A stretch of 45,820 nucleotides of DNA from Bacteroidota bacterium (GCA_013285945.1 JABDGP010000018.1:1-45820); one strand, 5' to 3'. Positions 8,651 through 18,844 are shown, counted from the first letter of the stretch. Program-made: numbers and translations. The notes: generated by a model from the sequence alone, not told the origin.

Positions 8651-10255
8651 ATGAAGAAAATAGATAAACTCATTTTATCATCATTTCTGGGCCCATTTGT
8701 GCTCACCTTCTTGGTTGTTGTCTTTATACTGTTGCTGCAGAACATGCTCAAGTATTTTGACGACATCATCGGTAAAGACCTGGGGTGGGATGTGATCGGT
8801 ACGTTGCTTTTTTACTTTGCTGTTTCCATGACGCCACTGGCATTGCCGCTGGCCGTACTTCTTTCGTCCTTGATTACCTACGGAAATTTGGGAGAGCATT
8901 TTGAACTTACGGCTGTAAAGAGCCTCGGCATCTCAATGGTACGAAGTCTGGCGCCGATTTTTGTCTTCACCCTATTGATTACCTACGTAGCCTACCTCGC
9001 CAATAATTACATGGTTCCTAAAGCTGCGCTTGAAACCTACAGCTTATTGTACGACATCAAGCAAAAGAAACCCGGCCTCGACCTGCGTGAAGGTGCTTTT
9101 TACAGCGGTATACCTGATATCAGCATTAAGGTCTCTAAAAAATACCCCGACGGAATCACTTTAAAAGATGTAATTATCTATGATCATCGCGGACGAAATG
9201 GAAACAAGCAAGTGACCATTGCCGACTCTGGCCGTATGCTTACAATATTTAACGAACGATACCTCAAGCTTGAACTTTTCAGAGGATATAATTATGAAGA
9301 GGGTTCTAGTCAGGATATGAGCGGAGGAGGAAACCCTTCGGATGAGACTTTTAGTAAAACAAAATTTGATAAGACCGAAATTGTTTTTGACTTATCGTCA
9401 TTCGGGCTTAACCGAACGGATAAGAAATGGTTTGCCAGTAATCGCATCATGCGAAATATGGCCGAGTTGCAATTGGATATGGATTCGGTAAACAAAGAAA
9501 TAAAGGGGCAGCAATTGGGTATTTATAACATGCAAGCTTCTTTCTTCAATTTTCATTTTAAAAAAGATTCGGTGGTTATGCCAAAAGAGTTAAAAGCCTT
9601 CAAACGCAGTAAAGACTCACTCAACAATGCCCGTCGAAAAGATACAACCAAAGCAGCCCCTCCACTGCGTTATGAACTGCCACCTAGCGCTGGATTGTCT
9701 GCGACCAGAAAGATCAGTGTTCCCCAAACGATTAGGCCAAGGGATATAAAAATGTCAGACAGCTTATTTAACTGGGAAACCAATGGAATGATCATAACGA
9801 GTGCTATCAATAGGGCGCGGATGGCTAAAAGCCAAATTCAAAATTTGAATACCAATATTGAAAGCTATCGGTATGAGTACCGCGTGTTTGAAATTCAATG
9901 GCATAAAATCATAGCTAATTCCATTGCCTGTATTGCCATGTTTTTGATTGGAGCTCCATTGGGAGCGATTATTAAAAAAGGCGGGCTGGGGGTGCCCGTG
10001 CTTGCTTCCATATTATTCTTCATCATTTTTTATATTCTGAGCCTCATGGGTGAAAAATGGGCTCGCTCAGAAGCACTTCCTATACTTGTGGGTATGTGGA
10101 TGTCTAATGCCATTCTGTTTGCGATTGGACTGCTTTTCTTGCGTCAGGCGCGTGCCGATGCCCGACTTTTTGATGCCGATTTTTACAATGTCATGATTGA
10201 TAAGCTTAGACAGCGCTTTAAGCTAGCTTTCAAATTAAAATCCAAGACCGCCTGA
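8651..10255 (+). CDS. LptF/LptG (YjgP/YjgQ) family permease
   Basis: A protein of 534 residues. The frame is open from 8582, but the ATG at 8651 is chosen because [15 protein letters not shown] is the usual N-terminus of this family and a promoter box lies just upstream. Three membrane helices occupy roughly residues 13-125 and three more the C-terminal part (about 425-505). Between them lies a soluble beta-jellyroll domain with a long charged Lys/Asp-rich insertion, common in Bacteroidota versions. The family forms the inner-membrane half of the Lpt machine, which uses the LptB ATPase to pull lipopolysaccharide from the inner membrane to the LptA/LptD bridge. Whether this is LptF or LptG cannot be decided; no second copy or LptB is in the window. 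It ends just before the rpsO promoter. Confidence 0.88.
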   Translation: MKKIDKLILSSFLGPFVLTFLVVVFILLLQNMLKYFDDIIGKDLGWDVIGTLLFYFAVSMTPLALPLAVLLSSLITYGNLGEHFELTAVKSLGISMVRSLAPIFVFTLLITYVAYLANNYMVPKAALETYSLLYDIKQKKPGLDLREGAFYSGIPDISIKVSKKYPDGITLKDVIIYDHRGRNGNKQVTIADSGRMLTIFNERYLKLELFRGYNYEEGSSQDMSGGGNPSDETFSKTKFDKTEIVFDLSSFGLNRTDKKWFASNRIMRNMAELQLDMDSVNKEIKGQQLGIYNMQASFFNFHFKKDSVVMPKELKAFKRSKDSLNNARRKDTTKAAPPLRYELPPSAGLSATRKISVPQTIRPRDIKMSDSLFNWETNGMIITSAINRARMAKSQIQNLNTNIESYRYEYRVFEIQWHKIIANSIACIAMFLIGAPLGAIIKKGGLGVPVLASILFFIIFYILSLMGEKWARSEALPILVGMWMSNAILFAIGLLFLRQARADARLFDADFYNVMIDKLRQRFKLAFKLKSKTA

Positions 10256-10287
10256 TTTGGAAATTCTTCAGGTTTGTCATATTTTTG
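10256..10287 (+). promoter_or_regulatory. Bacteroidota sigma-A promoter of rpsO
   Basis: A -33 TTTG (10256-10259), a 20-base spacer and a -7 TATTTTTG (10280-10287) match the consensus exactly. Transcription is predicted to begin near 10293, 33 bases ahead of the rpsO ATG at 10326. The -33 box overlaps the last codons of the upstream permease gene, whose stop ends at 10255. Confidence 0.8.
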
Positions 10288-10325
10288 CGCGATTAAAAAA
10301 GGATAAAAAGCAAAATTTAAAGCAG

Positions 10326-10601
10326 ATGTACCTTACCGCAGCCGTAAAACAAGAGTTATTCAGCAAACACGGGTTTGCTAAAAAGAAAGCCGACACCGGT
10401 TCTCCAGAATCGCAAGTTGCCCTGTTTACTCATAGAATTAACTATTTGACCGGGCACTTGAAGACTAACAAAAAAGACTATTCTACGCAGCAGGGGCTGC
10501 TCAGGCTGGTAGGCCAGCGCAAGAGAATACTAAATTACCTCCAGCGAACTGATATTGAAAGATATCGCGCTATCCTTACGGAGCTAGATCTTAGAAAATA
10601 A
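10326..10601 (+). CDS. rpsO: 30S ribosomal protein S15
   Basis: A protein of 91 residues, close to the usual 88-91. The frame is open from a TTG at 10257, but that codon lies inside the promoter; the ATG at 10326 ([11 protein letters not shown]) is the real start. Conserved S15 features are present: [22 protein letters not shown] near residues 20-41 in full family register, [10 protein letters not shown] and the [12 protein letters not shown] helix. S15 binds the central domain of 16S rRNA early in 30S assembly and in many bacteria represses its own mRNA. It is followed by an intrinsic terminator and then pnp, the widely conserved rpsO-pnp order. Confidence 0.97.
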   Translation: MYLTAAVKQELFSKHGFAKKKADTGSPESQVALFTHRINYLTGHLKTNKKDYSTQQGLLRLVGQRKRILNYLQRTDIERYRAILTELDLRK

Positions 10602-10620
10602 TTTTTTCACAAGCATTACA

Positions 10621-10646
10621 GGGAACCCAAAGAAAGGTTCCCTTTT
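10621..10646 (+). terminator. Intrinsic terminator between rpsO and pnp
   Basis: A perfect 7-bp stem GGGAACC / GGTTCCC with an 8-base loop (CAAAGAAA) is followed by TTTT and a further T-rich run. It lies 19 bases after the rpsO stop and 50 bases before pnp, so it should reduce read-through into pnp. Confidence 0.85.
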
Positions 10647-10695
10647 CGCTTTTATTTAAACCCGAAGTCGATTCAATCGGCTTCACCCACTTATT

Positions 10696-12843
10696 ATGAA
10701 ACCAACCGTAATTTCAAAAACCTGTAAGCTGCCCGATGGCCGCGAAATCACTATTGAGACAGGTAAACTTGCACGCCAAGCCGATGGTTCGGTTGTGCTG
10801 CGCATGGGTAATACAATGCTTCTTGCTACAGTTGTGGCAAATGTAGAACATAAAGAAGGTGCAGATTTTCTTCCATTGTCTGTTGACTATCAGGAAAAAT
10901 TTGCGTCGACCGGAAAAATCCCCGGAGGCTTTTTAAAACGCGAAGGCCGGCTTTCGGATTACGAAATATTGATCAGCCGTTTGGTTGACCGTGCTATTCG
11001 TCCTCTTTTTCCAGACGATTACCATGCTGAAACACAGGTGAACATCCAACTGATTTCAGGTGATCACAATGCATTGCCTGATTCATTAGCTGCATTTGCC
11101 GCTTCGGCTGCATTGTCAGTTTCAGATATTCCGTTTCAAGGCCCTATTTCAGAAGTACGTGTTGCACGTGTTGATGGTCAGTACATTATCAGTCCTACAT
11201 TAGAGCAAAAAAACAAGGCTGACCTTGACTTCATTGTTGCCGCTTCTATTGAAAACATTCTAATGGTAGAAGGCGAGTGCAAGGAGATCAGTGAAAACGA
11301 TATGCTGGAAGCCCTAAAGCTTGCTCACGAAGCCATCAAAGCCCAGTGCCAATTGCAAATCGAGTTGACGCAAGCTGTTGGCAAAACGCAAAAAAGGACA
11401 TACGAGCACGAAGTAAAGGATGAGAATTTCCGTGTAGAGCTTCATAAGCTTTTGTATGATAAAGTTTACGCAGTTGCGAGAAAGCAATTGACCAGCAAGC
11501 ATGACCGCTCAGAGCTTTTCGGACAGATAGTGGAGGAATACATTGGTGCTTTGCCTGAGGACACCACTGTTAATAAAGACCTAGTTAAGAAATACTATAA
11601 GGAAATTCAGAAGAAGGCTTGCCGCGATTTAGTACTCAACGAAAAAGTGAGATTAGATGGCCGTAAGACAACAGAGATCAGACCGATCTGGTCTGAAGTA
11701 GATTACCTTCCTTCAGCTCACGGATCAGCCATATTTACACGTGGCGAAACACAATCATTGACAACTGCCACATTGGGAACAAAACTGGATGAGCAGATGA
11801 TCGACGGAGCAATGTTTGATGGCAACAACAAATTCATTCTCCATTATAACTTCCCAGGCTTTTCTACAGGTGAAGTAAAACCCAACCGTGGCCCAGGTCG
11901 CAGAGAAGTGGGTCATGGTAATTTGGCAATGCGCGCGCTCAAACAAGTGCTGCCAAATATGGACGAAAGCCCGTACACCATCCGGGTAGTATCTGATATT
12001 TTGGAATCGAATGGTTCATCCTCAATGGCTACGGTTTGCGCAGGCTCACTTGCTTTAATGGATGCTGGTATTCAAATCAAAGCTCCTGTGTCCGGGATTG
12101 CTATGGGTATGATCTCAGACAGCACAACCAAGAAATACGCAATCCTTTCAGATATCTTAGGTGATGAAGATCATCTGGGTGACATGGATTTTAAGGTTAC
12201 CGGTACTGAAAAAGGGATCACCGCTTGCCAGATGGATTTGAAAGTTGATGGACTTACATATGAAGTATTGAGTGAAGCATTGCATCAGGCAAAGGAGGGA
12301 CGTTTGCATATTCTTAACGAAATGAAGAAGTCGCTCACGGCTCCCAAACCTGATTTGAAACCTCATGCTCCCCGTGCGATAACAATCACCATCGACAAAG
12401 ATTTGATTGGTGCAGTAATCGGTCCTGGTGGAAAAGTAGTGCAAGACATACAAAAGACTACCGGCGCCACTGTAGTGATTGAAGAAGTTGGCAACAAAGG
12501 CTTGGTGAACATTTTTGCTACTGACCAAACCGTAATGGATGCTGCTGTAAAACGAGTGAAGGCAATCGTAGCCGTTCCTGAAGTTGGCGAAGTCTATTCT
12601 GGTGTGGTAAAATCAATAATGCCATTCGGTGCATTTGTAGAATTTATGCCAGGCAAAGACGGATTGCTTCATATTTCAGAGATCAAATGGGAACGCCTCG
12701 AAACAATGGATGGCGTGCTCCAGGTTGGTGAAGAAGTGAAGGTGAAATTGATAGAAGTCGATAAAAAAACAGGCAAATTCAGGTTATCTCGTAAGGTTTT
12801 GTTGCCAAAAGCATCTAAACAGGAAGAGACACCCGCTGCCTAA
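10696..12843 (+). CDS. pnp: Polyribonucleotide nucleotidyltransferase (PNPase)
   Basis: A protein of 715 residues, a normal length for the family. It has an N-terminal RNase PH domain (about 10-145), a helical linker, the second catalytic RNase PH domain (about 315-550) with [20 protein letters not shown], a KH domain with the GxxG loop [10 protein letters not shown] near 575, and a C-terminal S1 domain (about 630-700, [15 protein letters not shown]). It degrades RNA 3' to 5' with phosphate as a trimeric ring and can add tails in reverse. It follows rpsO after a terminator hairpin, so it may rely on read-through, as described in E. coli, or on its own unseen promoter. The ATG at 10696 gives the standard N-terminus. 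Confidence 0.98.
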   Translation: MKPTVISKTCKLPDGREITIETGKLARQADGSVVLRMGNTMLLATVVANVEHKEGADFLPLSVDYQEKFASTGKIPGGFLKREGRLSDYEILISRLVDRAIRPLFPDDYHAETQVNIQLISGDHNALPDSLAAFAASAALSVSDIPFQGPISEVRVARVDGQYIISPTLEQKNKADLDFIVAASIENILMVEGECKEISENDMLEALKLAHEAIKAQCQLQIELTQAVGKTQKRTYEHEVKDENFRVELHKLLYDKVYAVARKQLTSKHDRSELFGQIVEEYIGALPEDTTVNKDLVKKYYKEIQKKACRDLVLNEKVRLDGRKTTEIRPIWSEVDYLPSAHGSAIFTRGETQSLTTATLGTKLDEQMIDGAMFDGNNKFILHYNFPGFSTGEVKPNRGPGRREVGHGNLAMRALKQVLPNMDESPYTIRVVSDILESNGSSSMATVCAGSLALMDAGIQIKAPVSGIAMGMISDSTTKKYAILSDILGDEDHLGDMDFKVTGTEKGITACQMDLKVDGLTYEVLSEALHQAKEGRLHILNEMKKSLTAPKPDLKPHAPRAITITIDKDLIGAVIGPGGKVVQDIQKTTGATVVIEEVGNKGLVNIFATDQTVMDAAVKRVKAIVAVPEVGEVYSGVVKSIMPFGAFVEFMPGKDGLLHISEIKWERLETMDGVLQVGEEVKVKLIEVDKKTGKFRLSRKVLLPKASKQEETPAA

Positions 12844-12949
12844 CTAATTGGCACGATTGTTTTTTGATATTTCTGAGAGAGTATCTTGATTTTTTCTGGA
12901 ACTTATTTATAAATTTCACGTGTTTGATTAAACGATTGTATAGAATCCG

Positions 12950-13813
12950 ATGAGACAACTTAAGATCAGCAAACAGATTACCAACCGCGAAAGCCAGTCG
13001 CTGGATAAGTATTTGCAAGAGATTGGAAAAGTGGACCTGCTTACGCCCGATGAAGAAGTGGAGTTGGCAAAGCGTATTAAAGAAGGTGATCAAATTGCCC
13101 TTGAAAAACTAACCAAAGCCAATCTGCGCTTTGTTGTGTCTGTAGCCAAGCAGTATCAAAATCAAGGGCTTTCCCTTGGCGATTTAATTAATGAAGGTAA
13201 TCTGGGTTTGATTAAAGCTGCACAAAGATTTGATGAGACTCGCGGTTTTAAGTTTATTTCATACGCAGTGTGGTGGATTCGGCAGTCGATTCTTCAGGCG
13301 TTGGCAGAACAATCACGTATTGTACGCTTGCCGCTGAATCGAGTTGGCTCTTTAAATAAGATATCAAAAACATTTTCTGAGTTAGAACAAAAATATGAAC
13401 GTGAGCCTTCTCCGGAAGAGCTTGCGGAAGTCTTGGAAGTAACAACTGCAGAAGTGGTTGATACTATGAAAATTTCTGGCCGTCATGTATCCATGGATGC
13501 ACCGTTTGTTCAGGGCGAAGAAAACAGTTTGCTTGACGTTCTTGAAAATGATAGTGAAGAGACCCCTGATTCGGGCTTGATGACCGACTCTTTGCGCAGA
13601 GAAGTGCAACGTGCGCTATCAACTTTGACACAGCGCGAAGCGGATGTAATCACTTTGTATTTTGGCCTCAATGGCGAGCATGCAATGACGTTGGAAGAGA
13701 TTGGCGAGAAATTCAGTTTAACCAGAGAGCGGGTTCGTCAGATCAAAGAGAAAGCCATCCGCAGGCTGCGCCACACCAGCAGGAGCAAGGCCTTGAAGCC
13801 TTACCTGGGTTAA
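12950..13813 (+). CDS. rpoD: Primary RNA polymerase sigma factor RpoD/SigA
   Basis: A protein of 287 residues, short because region 1.1 is absent, as is usual in Bacteroidota. The N-terminus [20 protein letters not shown] leads into region 1.2 ([20 protein letters not shown]). Region 2 ([12 protein letters not shown], then [13 protein letters not shown]) provides core binding and -7 recognition and melting. Region 3 has [12 protein letters not shown], and region 4.2 ([20 protein letters not shown]) contacts the -33 element. This is the sigma factor expected to read the TTTG/TAnnTTTG promoters seen elsewhere in the window. A strong intrinsic terminator follows, so it looks monocistronic or ends the pnp unit. 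Confidence 0.97.
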   Translation: MRQLKISKQITNRESQSLDKYLQEIGKVDLLTPDEEVELAKRIKEGDQIALEKLTKANLRFVVSVAKQYQNQGLSLGDLINEGNLGLIKAAQRFDETRGFKFISYAVWWIRQSILQALAEQSRIVRLPLNRVGSLNKISKTFSELEQKYEREPSPEELAEVLEVTTAEVVDTMKISGRHVSMDAPFVQGEENSLLDVLENDSEETPDSGLMTDSLRREVQRALSTLTQREADVITLYFGLNGEHAMTLEEIGEKFSLTRERVRQIKEKAIRRLRHTSRSKALKPYLG

Positions 13814-13839
13814 AAATGAATTGAATTAATAGAAATTCG

Positions 13840-13866
13840 GGTCTCAATCAGTTGAGACCTTTTTTT
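13840..13866 (+). terminator. Strong intrinsic terminator after rpoD
   Basis: A perfect 8-bp stem GGTCTCAA / TTGAGACC with a TCAG tetraloop is followed by seven T residues. It starts 26 bases after the rpoD stop and ends 17 bases before the trxB start. Confidence 0.92.
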
Positions 13867-13883
13867 GTCCAAATGGAAAAAGT

Positions 13884-14834
13884 ATGAACAATTCTGAAAA
13901 AGTGAAGGTTTTAATCATCGGCTCCGGTCCTGCCGGATATACAGCCGCTATATACGCTGCACGTGCCGGACTGACTCCGGTGCTTTACACTGGTGGTCAG
14001 CCAGGTGGCCAATTGACAACAACTAATGATGTAGAAAATTTTCCGGGATACCCTGACGGAATTAATGGCCCGCAAATGATGATAGACTTGCAAAAACAAG
14101 CGGAGCGATTTGGCACTAAGGTTAATTATGGATTAGTTACTGCTGTCGATTTTTCAGTTTACCCACTGAAAGTAACAGTAGATGAAAAACAAATAGTAGA
14201 AGCGGAGTCTTTGATCATAGCGACTGGTGCTACGGCAAAATATCTGGGATTACCATCGGAAGAACATTACGCTAACCGTGGTGTGTCTGCATGTGCAGTT
14301 TGTGACGGCTATTTTTATCGGGGCAAAGAAGTTGCTGTAGTTGGTGCAGGCGATTCTGCTGCAGAAGAATCAACTTATCTTTCAAAGCTTTGTACGAAAG
14401 TCCATTTGATTGTCAGACGAAGCGAAATGCGCGCCTCCAAAATCATGCAACATCGCGTTATGAATACCCCCAACATCGAGATCCATTGGAATACTGAAAC
14501 AGAAGAAATTTTGGGTGACGAAAGCGGAGTAAATGCGGTACGCGTAATCACTAATGGAGAAAAGAAAGTAATTCCGGTTCAGGGTTTCTTCCTCGCGATC
14601 GGCCACAAGCCAAACACTGATATTTTCAAGGGTAAACTTGACATGGACGAAGCTGGTTATTTGAAAGTAGAAGGTGGCTCGACCAGAACAAATGTAGAAG
14701 GCGTATTTGCTGTGGGAGATGTTGCCGACAGGATATACCGCCAGGCAATTACCGCGGCTGGTACCGGATGTATGGGTGCCTTAGATGCCGAAAAATTCCT
14801 ATCAGAGAAGGAAACAGAGATTCTAGCGAAATAA
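13884..14834 (+). CDS. trxB: Thioredoxin reductase (NADPH, FAD)
   Basis: A protein of 316 residues, typical length. The FAD-binding GSGPAGYTAAIYAA is near residue 13, the redox pair CAVC occupies residues 137-140 and is followed by Asp, the NADPH fold GAGDSAAEE is near 155, and the second FAD motif GVFAVGDV is near 272. It transfers electrons from NADPH to thioredoxin, or possibly to other low-molecular-weight disulfides. The next gene, a bacillithiol-type deacetylase, begins 3 bases after the trxB stop, so the two are almost surely co-transcribed; this suggests a shared thiol-redox role. The start ATG follows an AAAAAG stretch 17 bases past the rpoD terminator. Confidence 0.96.
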   Translation: MNNSEKVKVLIIGSGPAGYTAAIYAARAGLTPVLYTGGQPGGQLTTTNDVENFPGYPDGINGPQMMIDLQKQAERFGTKVNYGLVTAVDFSVYPLKVTVDEKQIVEAESLIIATGATAKYLGLPSEEHYANRGVSACAVCDGYFYRGKEVAVVGAGDSAAEESTYLSKLCTKVHLIVRRSEMRASKIMQHRVMNTPNIEIHWNTETEEILGDESGVNAVRVITNGEKKVIPVQGFFLAIGHKPNTDIFKGKLDMDEAGYLKVEGGSTRTNVEGVFAVGDVADRIYRQAITAAGTGCMGALDAEKFLSEKETEILAK

Positions 14835-14837
14835 GTG

Positions 14838-15554
14838 ATGAAAATAGATATTCTGGTACTCGCTGCACACCCCGATGATGCGGAAATAAGCTGCGGCGGA
14901 ACTATTGCCAAGCATATTTCGATGGGCCTGAAAGTTGGTGTAGTCGATCTTACCAGAGGAGAACTTGGCACCCGTGGCACAGCACAAATCCGCGACCAGG
15001 AAGCAGCAGCGTCATCAAAGATACTTGGCCTAACAGTTCGGGAAAACCTTGGACTAAGAGACGGGTTCTTCAAAAACTCCGAAGAAGACCAATTAAGAGT
15101 GGTGGCCGCTATACGCAAATGCCAGCCCGAAATCATTTTAACAAACGCAACCCACGATCGTCACCCGGACCATGGCCGGGCTGCGGAGCTGGTCTACGAA
15201 TCTTCTTTTTTGGCAGGGCTTGTAAAAGTGGAAACTAAAGACCAAGGCAAGATTCAGTCGCCATGGCGCCCTAAAGCGGTTTATCATTTTATTCAAAGCC
15301 AATACATTCATCCCGATCTTGTAGTCGATGTCTCCGACTTTTGGGAAAAGAAATTAGAAGCGCTCCGTGCTTATAAATCTCAGTTCTTTGATCCGCAAAG
15401 CAAAGAGCCGGAGACCTTTATTTCCAGTCCGAGCTTTATGAAATTGATAGAGTCTCATGGTCAGGAAATGGGAAATGCTATTGGCACAAAGTATGGTGAA
15501 GGGTTTACTGTGAGGAGATACCTTGGTGTAAAAAATCTCTTCGATTTAATATAA
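14838..15554 (+). CDS. bshB1: Bacillithiol biosynthesis deacetylase BshB1 (PIG-L family)
   Basis: A protein of 238 residues. A GTG at 14835 sits directly after the trxB stop, but ATG at 14838 gives the usual MKIDILVLAAHPDD start. Zinc motif AAHPDDAEISCGG covers residues 9-21 and HDRHPDHGRAAELV is near 109; the second histidine-rich motif and DLTRGELGTRGT near 38 are characteristic of BshB1 rather than general PIG-L enzymes. It removes the acetyl group from GlcNAc-malate to make GlcN-malate, the second step of bacillithiol synthesis. The other bsh genes are not in the window. Coupling to trxB fits a thiol-redox unit. Function is by family; no assay evidence is available here. Confidence 0.9.
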   Translation: MKIDILVLAAHPDDAEISCGGTIAKHISMGLKVGVVDLTRGELGTRGTAQIRDQEAAASSKILGLTVRENLGLRDGFFKNSEEDQLRVVAAIRKCQPEIILTNATHDRHPDHGRAAELVYESSFLAGLVKVETKDQGKIQSPWRPKAVYHFIQSQYIHPDLVVDVSDFWEKKLEALRAYKSQFFDPQSKEPETFISSPSFMKLIESHGQEMGNAIGTKYGEGFTVRRYLGVKNLFDLI

Positions 15555-15571
15555 CAATCCACTCCGCAAAA

Positions 15572-16267
15572 TCAGGGAGCAAGGCGATGTGCTTGCCATT
15601 TGCCATCCACTTTTAGAAACGCGATTCTGTCATGCAGCCGATTTGGGCGGCCTTGCCAAAATTCAATTTGGACAGGATCAACTTCAAAACCTCCCCATTG
15701 ATTGGGCTTAGGTAATTTTTCTACTCCTTCAAATTTTTTTCTTATTTCATCGACCCGGCTTTCGAGAATTTCCCTTCCAGAAATGATTGCACTCTGAGGC
15801 GATGCCCATGCACCGACCTGACTTTCGCGTGGCCTGCTTTGAAAGTATTTTTCTGATGAAGTGATATCCGTTCGCGAAGCAAATCCCTCAATGCGAACCT
15901 GGCGTTCTAATTCAGGCCAGAAGAAGGTGAGGGCGCACGCCGGGTTTTGCTCCAGCTCTTTTCCTTTGGCACTTTGATAGTTAGTATAGAAAATAAATTT
16001 TCCACTCTCGACGCCTTTTAGCAAAACTATACGAGCAGAAGGCCTTCCGTTCTCAGATACCGTAGATAACGTGAGAGCATTTGGTTCGGACACCTGAGAA
16101 GCCTGAGCTTCATCGAACCATAGCCCAAATTGCAGGATAGGGTCTTTATTTATACTACCTATTTCAAGCGTGGATTTGGAGTAATCTTTTCGTATATCAG
16201 CTATTGATTTCAAAAGAGTTGGTGTTGATGTAAAAAAAAGTTTGATTTGGAAAATTTTTGGGTTCAC
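15572..16267 (-). CDS. pdxH: Pyridoxamine 5'-phosphate oxidase
   Basis: Up to 231 residues on the reverse strand, convergent with bshB1 (17 bp between stops). Family motifs are present: ADIRKDYSKSTLEIG, ALTLSTVSENGRPSARIVLLKG (FMN-binding region), FYTNYQSAKGKELEQNP, and the C-terminal RPNRLHDR. The enzyme oxidises pyridoxamine- or pyridoxine-phosphate to pyridoxal 5'-phosphate with FMN and oxygen. The first 18 residues from the ATG at 16267 are hydrophobic and unlike the family; homologues begin near KSIADIRKDY, so a TTG at 16213 is a possible real start. The YqgE gene is divergent, with its start 58 bp away. Confidence 0.93.
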   Translation of the reverse strand: MNPKIFQIKLFFTSTPTLLKSIADIRKDYSKSTLEIGSINKDPILQFGLWFDEAQASQVSEPNALTLSTVSENGRPSARIVLLKGVESGKFIFYTNYQSAKGKELEQNPACALTFFWPELERQVRIEGFASRTDITSSEKYFQSRPRESQVGAWASPQSAIISGREILESRVDEIRKKFEGVEKLPKPNQWGGFEVDPVQIEFWQGRPNRLHDRIAFLKVDGKWQAHRLAP

Positions 16268-16324
16268 TCAACTTTAAAATATCGTCGAACCTTCAGCAAT
16301 TTACTGACGTTTTTACGAACAACT

Positions 16325-16900
16325 ATGGATTTTTTCGATTACTCAAATAAACTGAAGCCAAAGGCCGGCCGGCTTCTTGTTTCTGAGCCATATTTGCCAG
16401 ATCCGAATTTTGAGAGGACAATTATTCTTCTCTGCGAAAATAATGACGAAGGAACCGTTGGATTTATATTAAACAAGCCCTCATTATCCAAGCTTGGAGA
16501 GTTGATTCAGGATTTAAAACAGTTCGAAAACCCAGTGGATATTGGCGGACCCGTTCAACAAGATACATTGCACTACATTCATAGTTGCCCCAATATTGAT
16601 GGCGCCGTTGAAGTAGTAGATGGAATATACTGGGGTGGTGAGTTTGATCAACTAATTTCCAAATTAGAAACGGGGCAGCTACAGTCGAGCGAAATAAAGT
16701 TTTTTCTGGGATACAGCGGGTGGTCGCCTGGACAATTGGAGGAGGAATTGAAATTAAATTCATGGATTGTGAGTGGGCAAGTATCGAAAGAGTTGATTTT
16801 TGAAACAGAGCCGGAATTAATGTGGAAGAAAACACTACAAGAGATGGGCGGGCGTTTTTCTATGTACTCGAATTACCCTGTAGACCCGACGATGAATTGA
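16325..16900 (+). CDS. YqgE/AlgH family protein (UPF0301)
   Basis: A protein of 191 residues from the ATG at 16325; the frame is open from 16247 but the extra residues are unlike the family, which begins close to the PKAGRLLVSEPYLPDPNFERT-type segment. Also conserved are VGFILNKPS, the IGGPVQ turn and FLGYSGWSPGQLEEEL. The family is a single alpha/beta fold of unknown biochemical function; AlgH in Pseudomonas was named from an alginate regulation phenotype that may be indirect. It is divergent from pdxH. The DUF349 gene starts 35 bp downstream on the same strand. Confidence 0.93.
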   Translation: MDFFDYSNKLKPKAGRLLVSEPYLPDPNFERTIILLCENNDEGTVGFILNKPSLSKLGELIQDLKQFENPVDIGGPVQQDTLHYIHSCPNIDGAVEVVDGIYWGGEFDQLISKLETGQLQSSEIKFFLGYSGWSPGQLEEELKLNSWIVSGQVSKELIFETEPELMWKKTLQEMGGRFSMYSNYPVDPTMN

Positions 16901-16935
16901 ATCATTTTAGGTATTTTTACAATTTATAAAACGTG

Positions 16936-18810
16936 ATGGAAAACGGGAGTGAGATGCACGAAGACAAAGAGGCAGTCATTGTAGGCACAGAATTGCCAAA
17001 TACTAATGGGTCGACTGTTTTGGACGATAGTCATAGGCATGGCTTTGAGACGGTTGATGAGAAAGAACTGACCATTGATTTGCATGACGAACTTAAACCC
17101 GTTGATTATACCGGTTTTAGTAAGCAAGACTTTGTCGGACTTCTAAAAGAAGCAGCAGCCAATAACGATTTCAAAAAAGCAGATGAGCTCATCCGCGAGA
17201 TCAAGCCGCTATTTGATGAAATCCGTCACCGCGAACGAGCGGAAGCACTGGCACGTTTTAAGTTGGATAACGGCATTGAAGAAGACTTTGAATATAAAGG
17301 AGATGAGTGGGACAGCGCGTTTGAAATCTATCTTAAGTCAATTCGTGATAATCGTCAGCGCCATTTCCGTGAGATAGAGGAGCAGAAGAACAATAATCTC
17401 CAAACAAAGACCAATCTATTGGAGCGCCTCCGGCAACTTGCTGACGGTGAAGACACAGAACACTCATTACGTCTTTTTAAAGATATTCAGAAAGAATGGA
17501 AGGCTGTTGGTCAGGTTCCGCAATCTCAGCTTAAGACTCTGTGGGCAAACTATAACGCATTAGTAGATCGCTTCTATGATCAACGTAGCATTTACTTTGA
17601 ACTGAAGGAACTGGATCGTAAACGAAACCTAGAGGTTAAACAAGAACTGTGTGCACGGGCCGAACGCCTTTTATCTGAAGAAAGGATTAGTGAAGCGGTA
17701 AAGGAATTGAATGAACTGCATAATGAGTTTCGCTACATCGGCCCTGTGCCTTTGGAAGACAAAGATGCGATATGGCTAAAGTTCAAGGCTGCCTCTGACG
17801 CCATTTATGCTAAACGCGATGCCGCGCTGGTCAATCTGCAGCATGAATTGCAAAATAATCTTCAGACGAAGGAAAGGATCAATGAGGAAGTTGCTGTGTT
17901 TGCAGCATTTCAAACTGACCGGATCAAAGAATGGAATTTGAAGACTAAGGACATTATTGCATTACAAAAGCAATGGGAATCGGTTGGCGGTGTGCCCCGG
18001 GCAAAAATTCGTGAGGTAAACAAAAAATTCTGGAACGCTTTTAAGGCATTTTTTCACAACAAGAATGTTTTCTTCAAGAAATTAGATGAAGAGCGTACCA
18101 AGAATCTGCAACTGAAAACTGAAATCGTCAATCGGGCAGTTGAACTTAAAGACAGTAAGGAATGGGAGAAGGCCTCGCATGAGTTGAAAGAATTGCAGGT
18201 AAAATGGAAAGAAATTGGCCCCGTTCCTGAAAAACAACGGGAAAAGATTTTCCAGCAGTTTAAAGAAGCCTGTGACTTCTTCTTCAATCAACTTAGGTCT
18301 TTGGCTGATAAAGAGGCACATGAACAGAATGAGAACCTGACAAAAAAGGAGACCATCATTTCCTTGTTAAAGAAAATAGCCGACGAAAAGAGCGGGTCGT
18401 TAACTGAAGTTCGTGAACTGCAGAGTCAGTTTATGGCCATTGGGTTTGTTCCCAAGCGAGATGTAGCTACGCTGAAGAGTCGGTTTTCTGAAACTCTGTC
18501 AAAGGCCATCGAGGCTTTACCGGGTCTTGCCGATGATGAGCGCGACAGTGCTGCCCTGGAAGCCCAACTCAGCAACATGCGCCAAGGGCCACAAGCCGAA
18601 AAGAAGATACATCACAAAGAATACATTCTTCGGAAGCAAATTGCCAAAGCCGAAAACGACATTGCGATTTTGCGTAACAATCTTGAGTTTTTTGGCCGTT
18701 CTAAGAATGCCGAAAAATTCAAAGAAGAGTTTAATGCGAAAATCACACAAGCTGGCACAGATTTGCAGCATTTGAAAAAGCAGTTACAAATATTGCAGGC
18801 TTCTGTCTAA
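16936..18810 (+). CDS. DUF349-repeat coiled-coil protein
   Basis: About 624 residues from the ATG at 16936 (a GTG at 16933 is directly adjacent). After an acidic, low-complexity N-terminus of about 75 residues, the protein is a series of at least five DUF349 units, each with a pattern like LQKEWKAVGQVP followed by LWANYNALVDRFYDQR-type helices (for example near 185, 255, 345, 420 and 500). The composition is strongly Lys/Glu and helical, with no signal peptide or membrane helix, so it should be cytoplasmic. The function of the family is not established to my knowledge. The C-terminal segment (ENDIAILRNNLEFFGRSKN) is a further coiled coil. A promoter for tRNA-Thr begins 3 bases after its stop. 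Confidence 0.88.
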   Translation: MENGSEMHEDKEAVIVGTELPNTNGSTVLDDSHRHGFETVDEKELTIDLHDELKPVDYTGFSKQDFVGLLKEAAANNDFKKADELIREIKPLFDEIRHRERAEALARFKLDNGIEEDFEYKGDEWDSAFEIYLKSIRDNRQRHFREIEEQKNNNLQTKTNLLERLRQLADGEDTEHSLRLFKDIQKEWKAVGQVPQSQLKTLWANYNALVDRFYDQRSIYFELKELDRKRNLEVKQELCARAERLLSEERISEAVKELNELHNEFRYIGPVPLEDKDAIWLKFKAASDAIYAKRDAALVNLQHELQNNLQTKERINEEVAVFAAFQTDRIKEWNLKTKDIIALQKQWESVGGVPRAKIREVNKKFWNAFKAFFHNKNVFFKKLDEERTKNLQLKTEIVNRAVELKDSKEWEKASHELKELQVKWKEIGPVPEKQREKIFQQFKEACDFFFNQLRSLADKEAHEQNENLTKKETIISLLKKIADEKSGSLTEVRELQSQFMAIGFVPKRDVATLKSRFSETLSKAIEALPGLADDERDSAALEAQLSNMRQGPQAEKKIHHKEYILRKQIAKAENDIAILRNNLEFFGRSKNAEKFKEEFNAKITQAGTDLQHLKKQLQILQASV

Positions 18811-18813
18811 ACA

Positions 18814-18844
18814 TTTGTAAAGCTGTCAACTTCCGCTATTTTTG
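18814..18844 (+). promoter_or_regulatory. Bacteroidota sigma-A promoter of tRNA-Thr
   Basis: TTTG (18814-18817), a 19-base spacer and TATTTTTG (18837-18844) match the housekeeping consensus exactly. The tRNA begins at 18856, so a start near 18850 would give a leader of about six bases. Confidence 0.88.

Noticed and set aside
12844..12949. Promoter for rpoD
   Set aside because: TTTG and TAAATTTC-like pieces occur but not at proper spacing; no element could be called with confidence.
14657..15136. A 159-codon reverse-strand frame across the trxB-bshB1 junction
   Set aside because: It spans two well-supported genes on the other strand and is rich in Ser and Pro, as expected for an antisense shadow.
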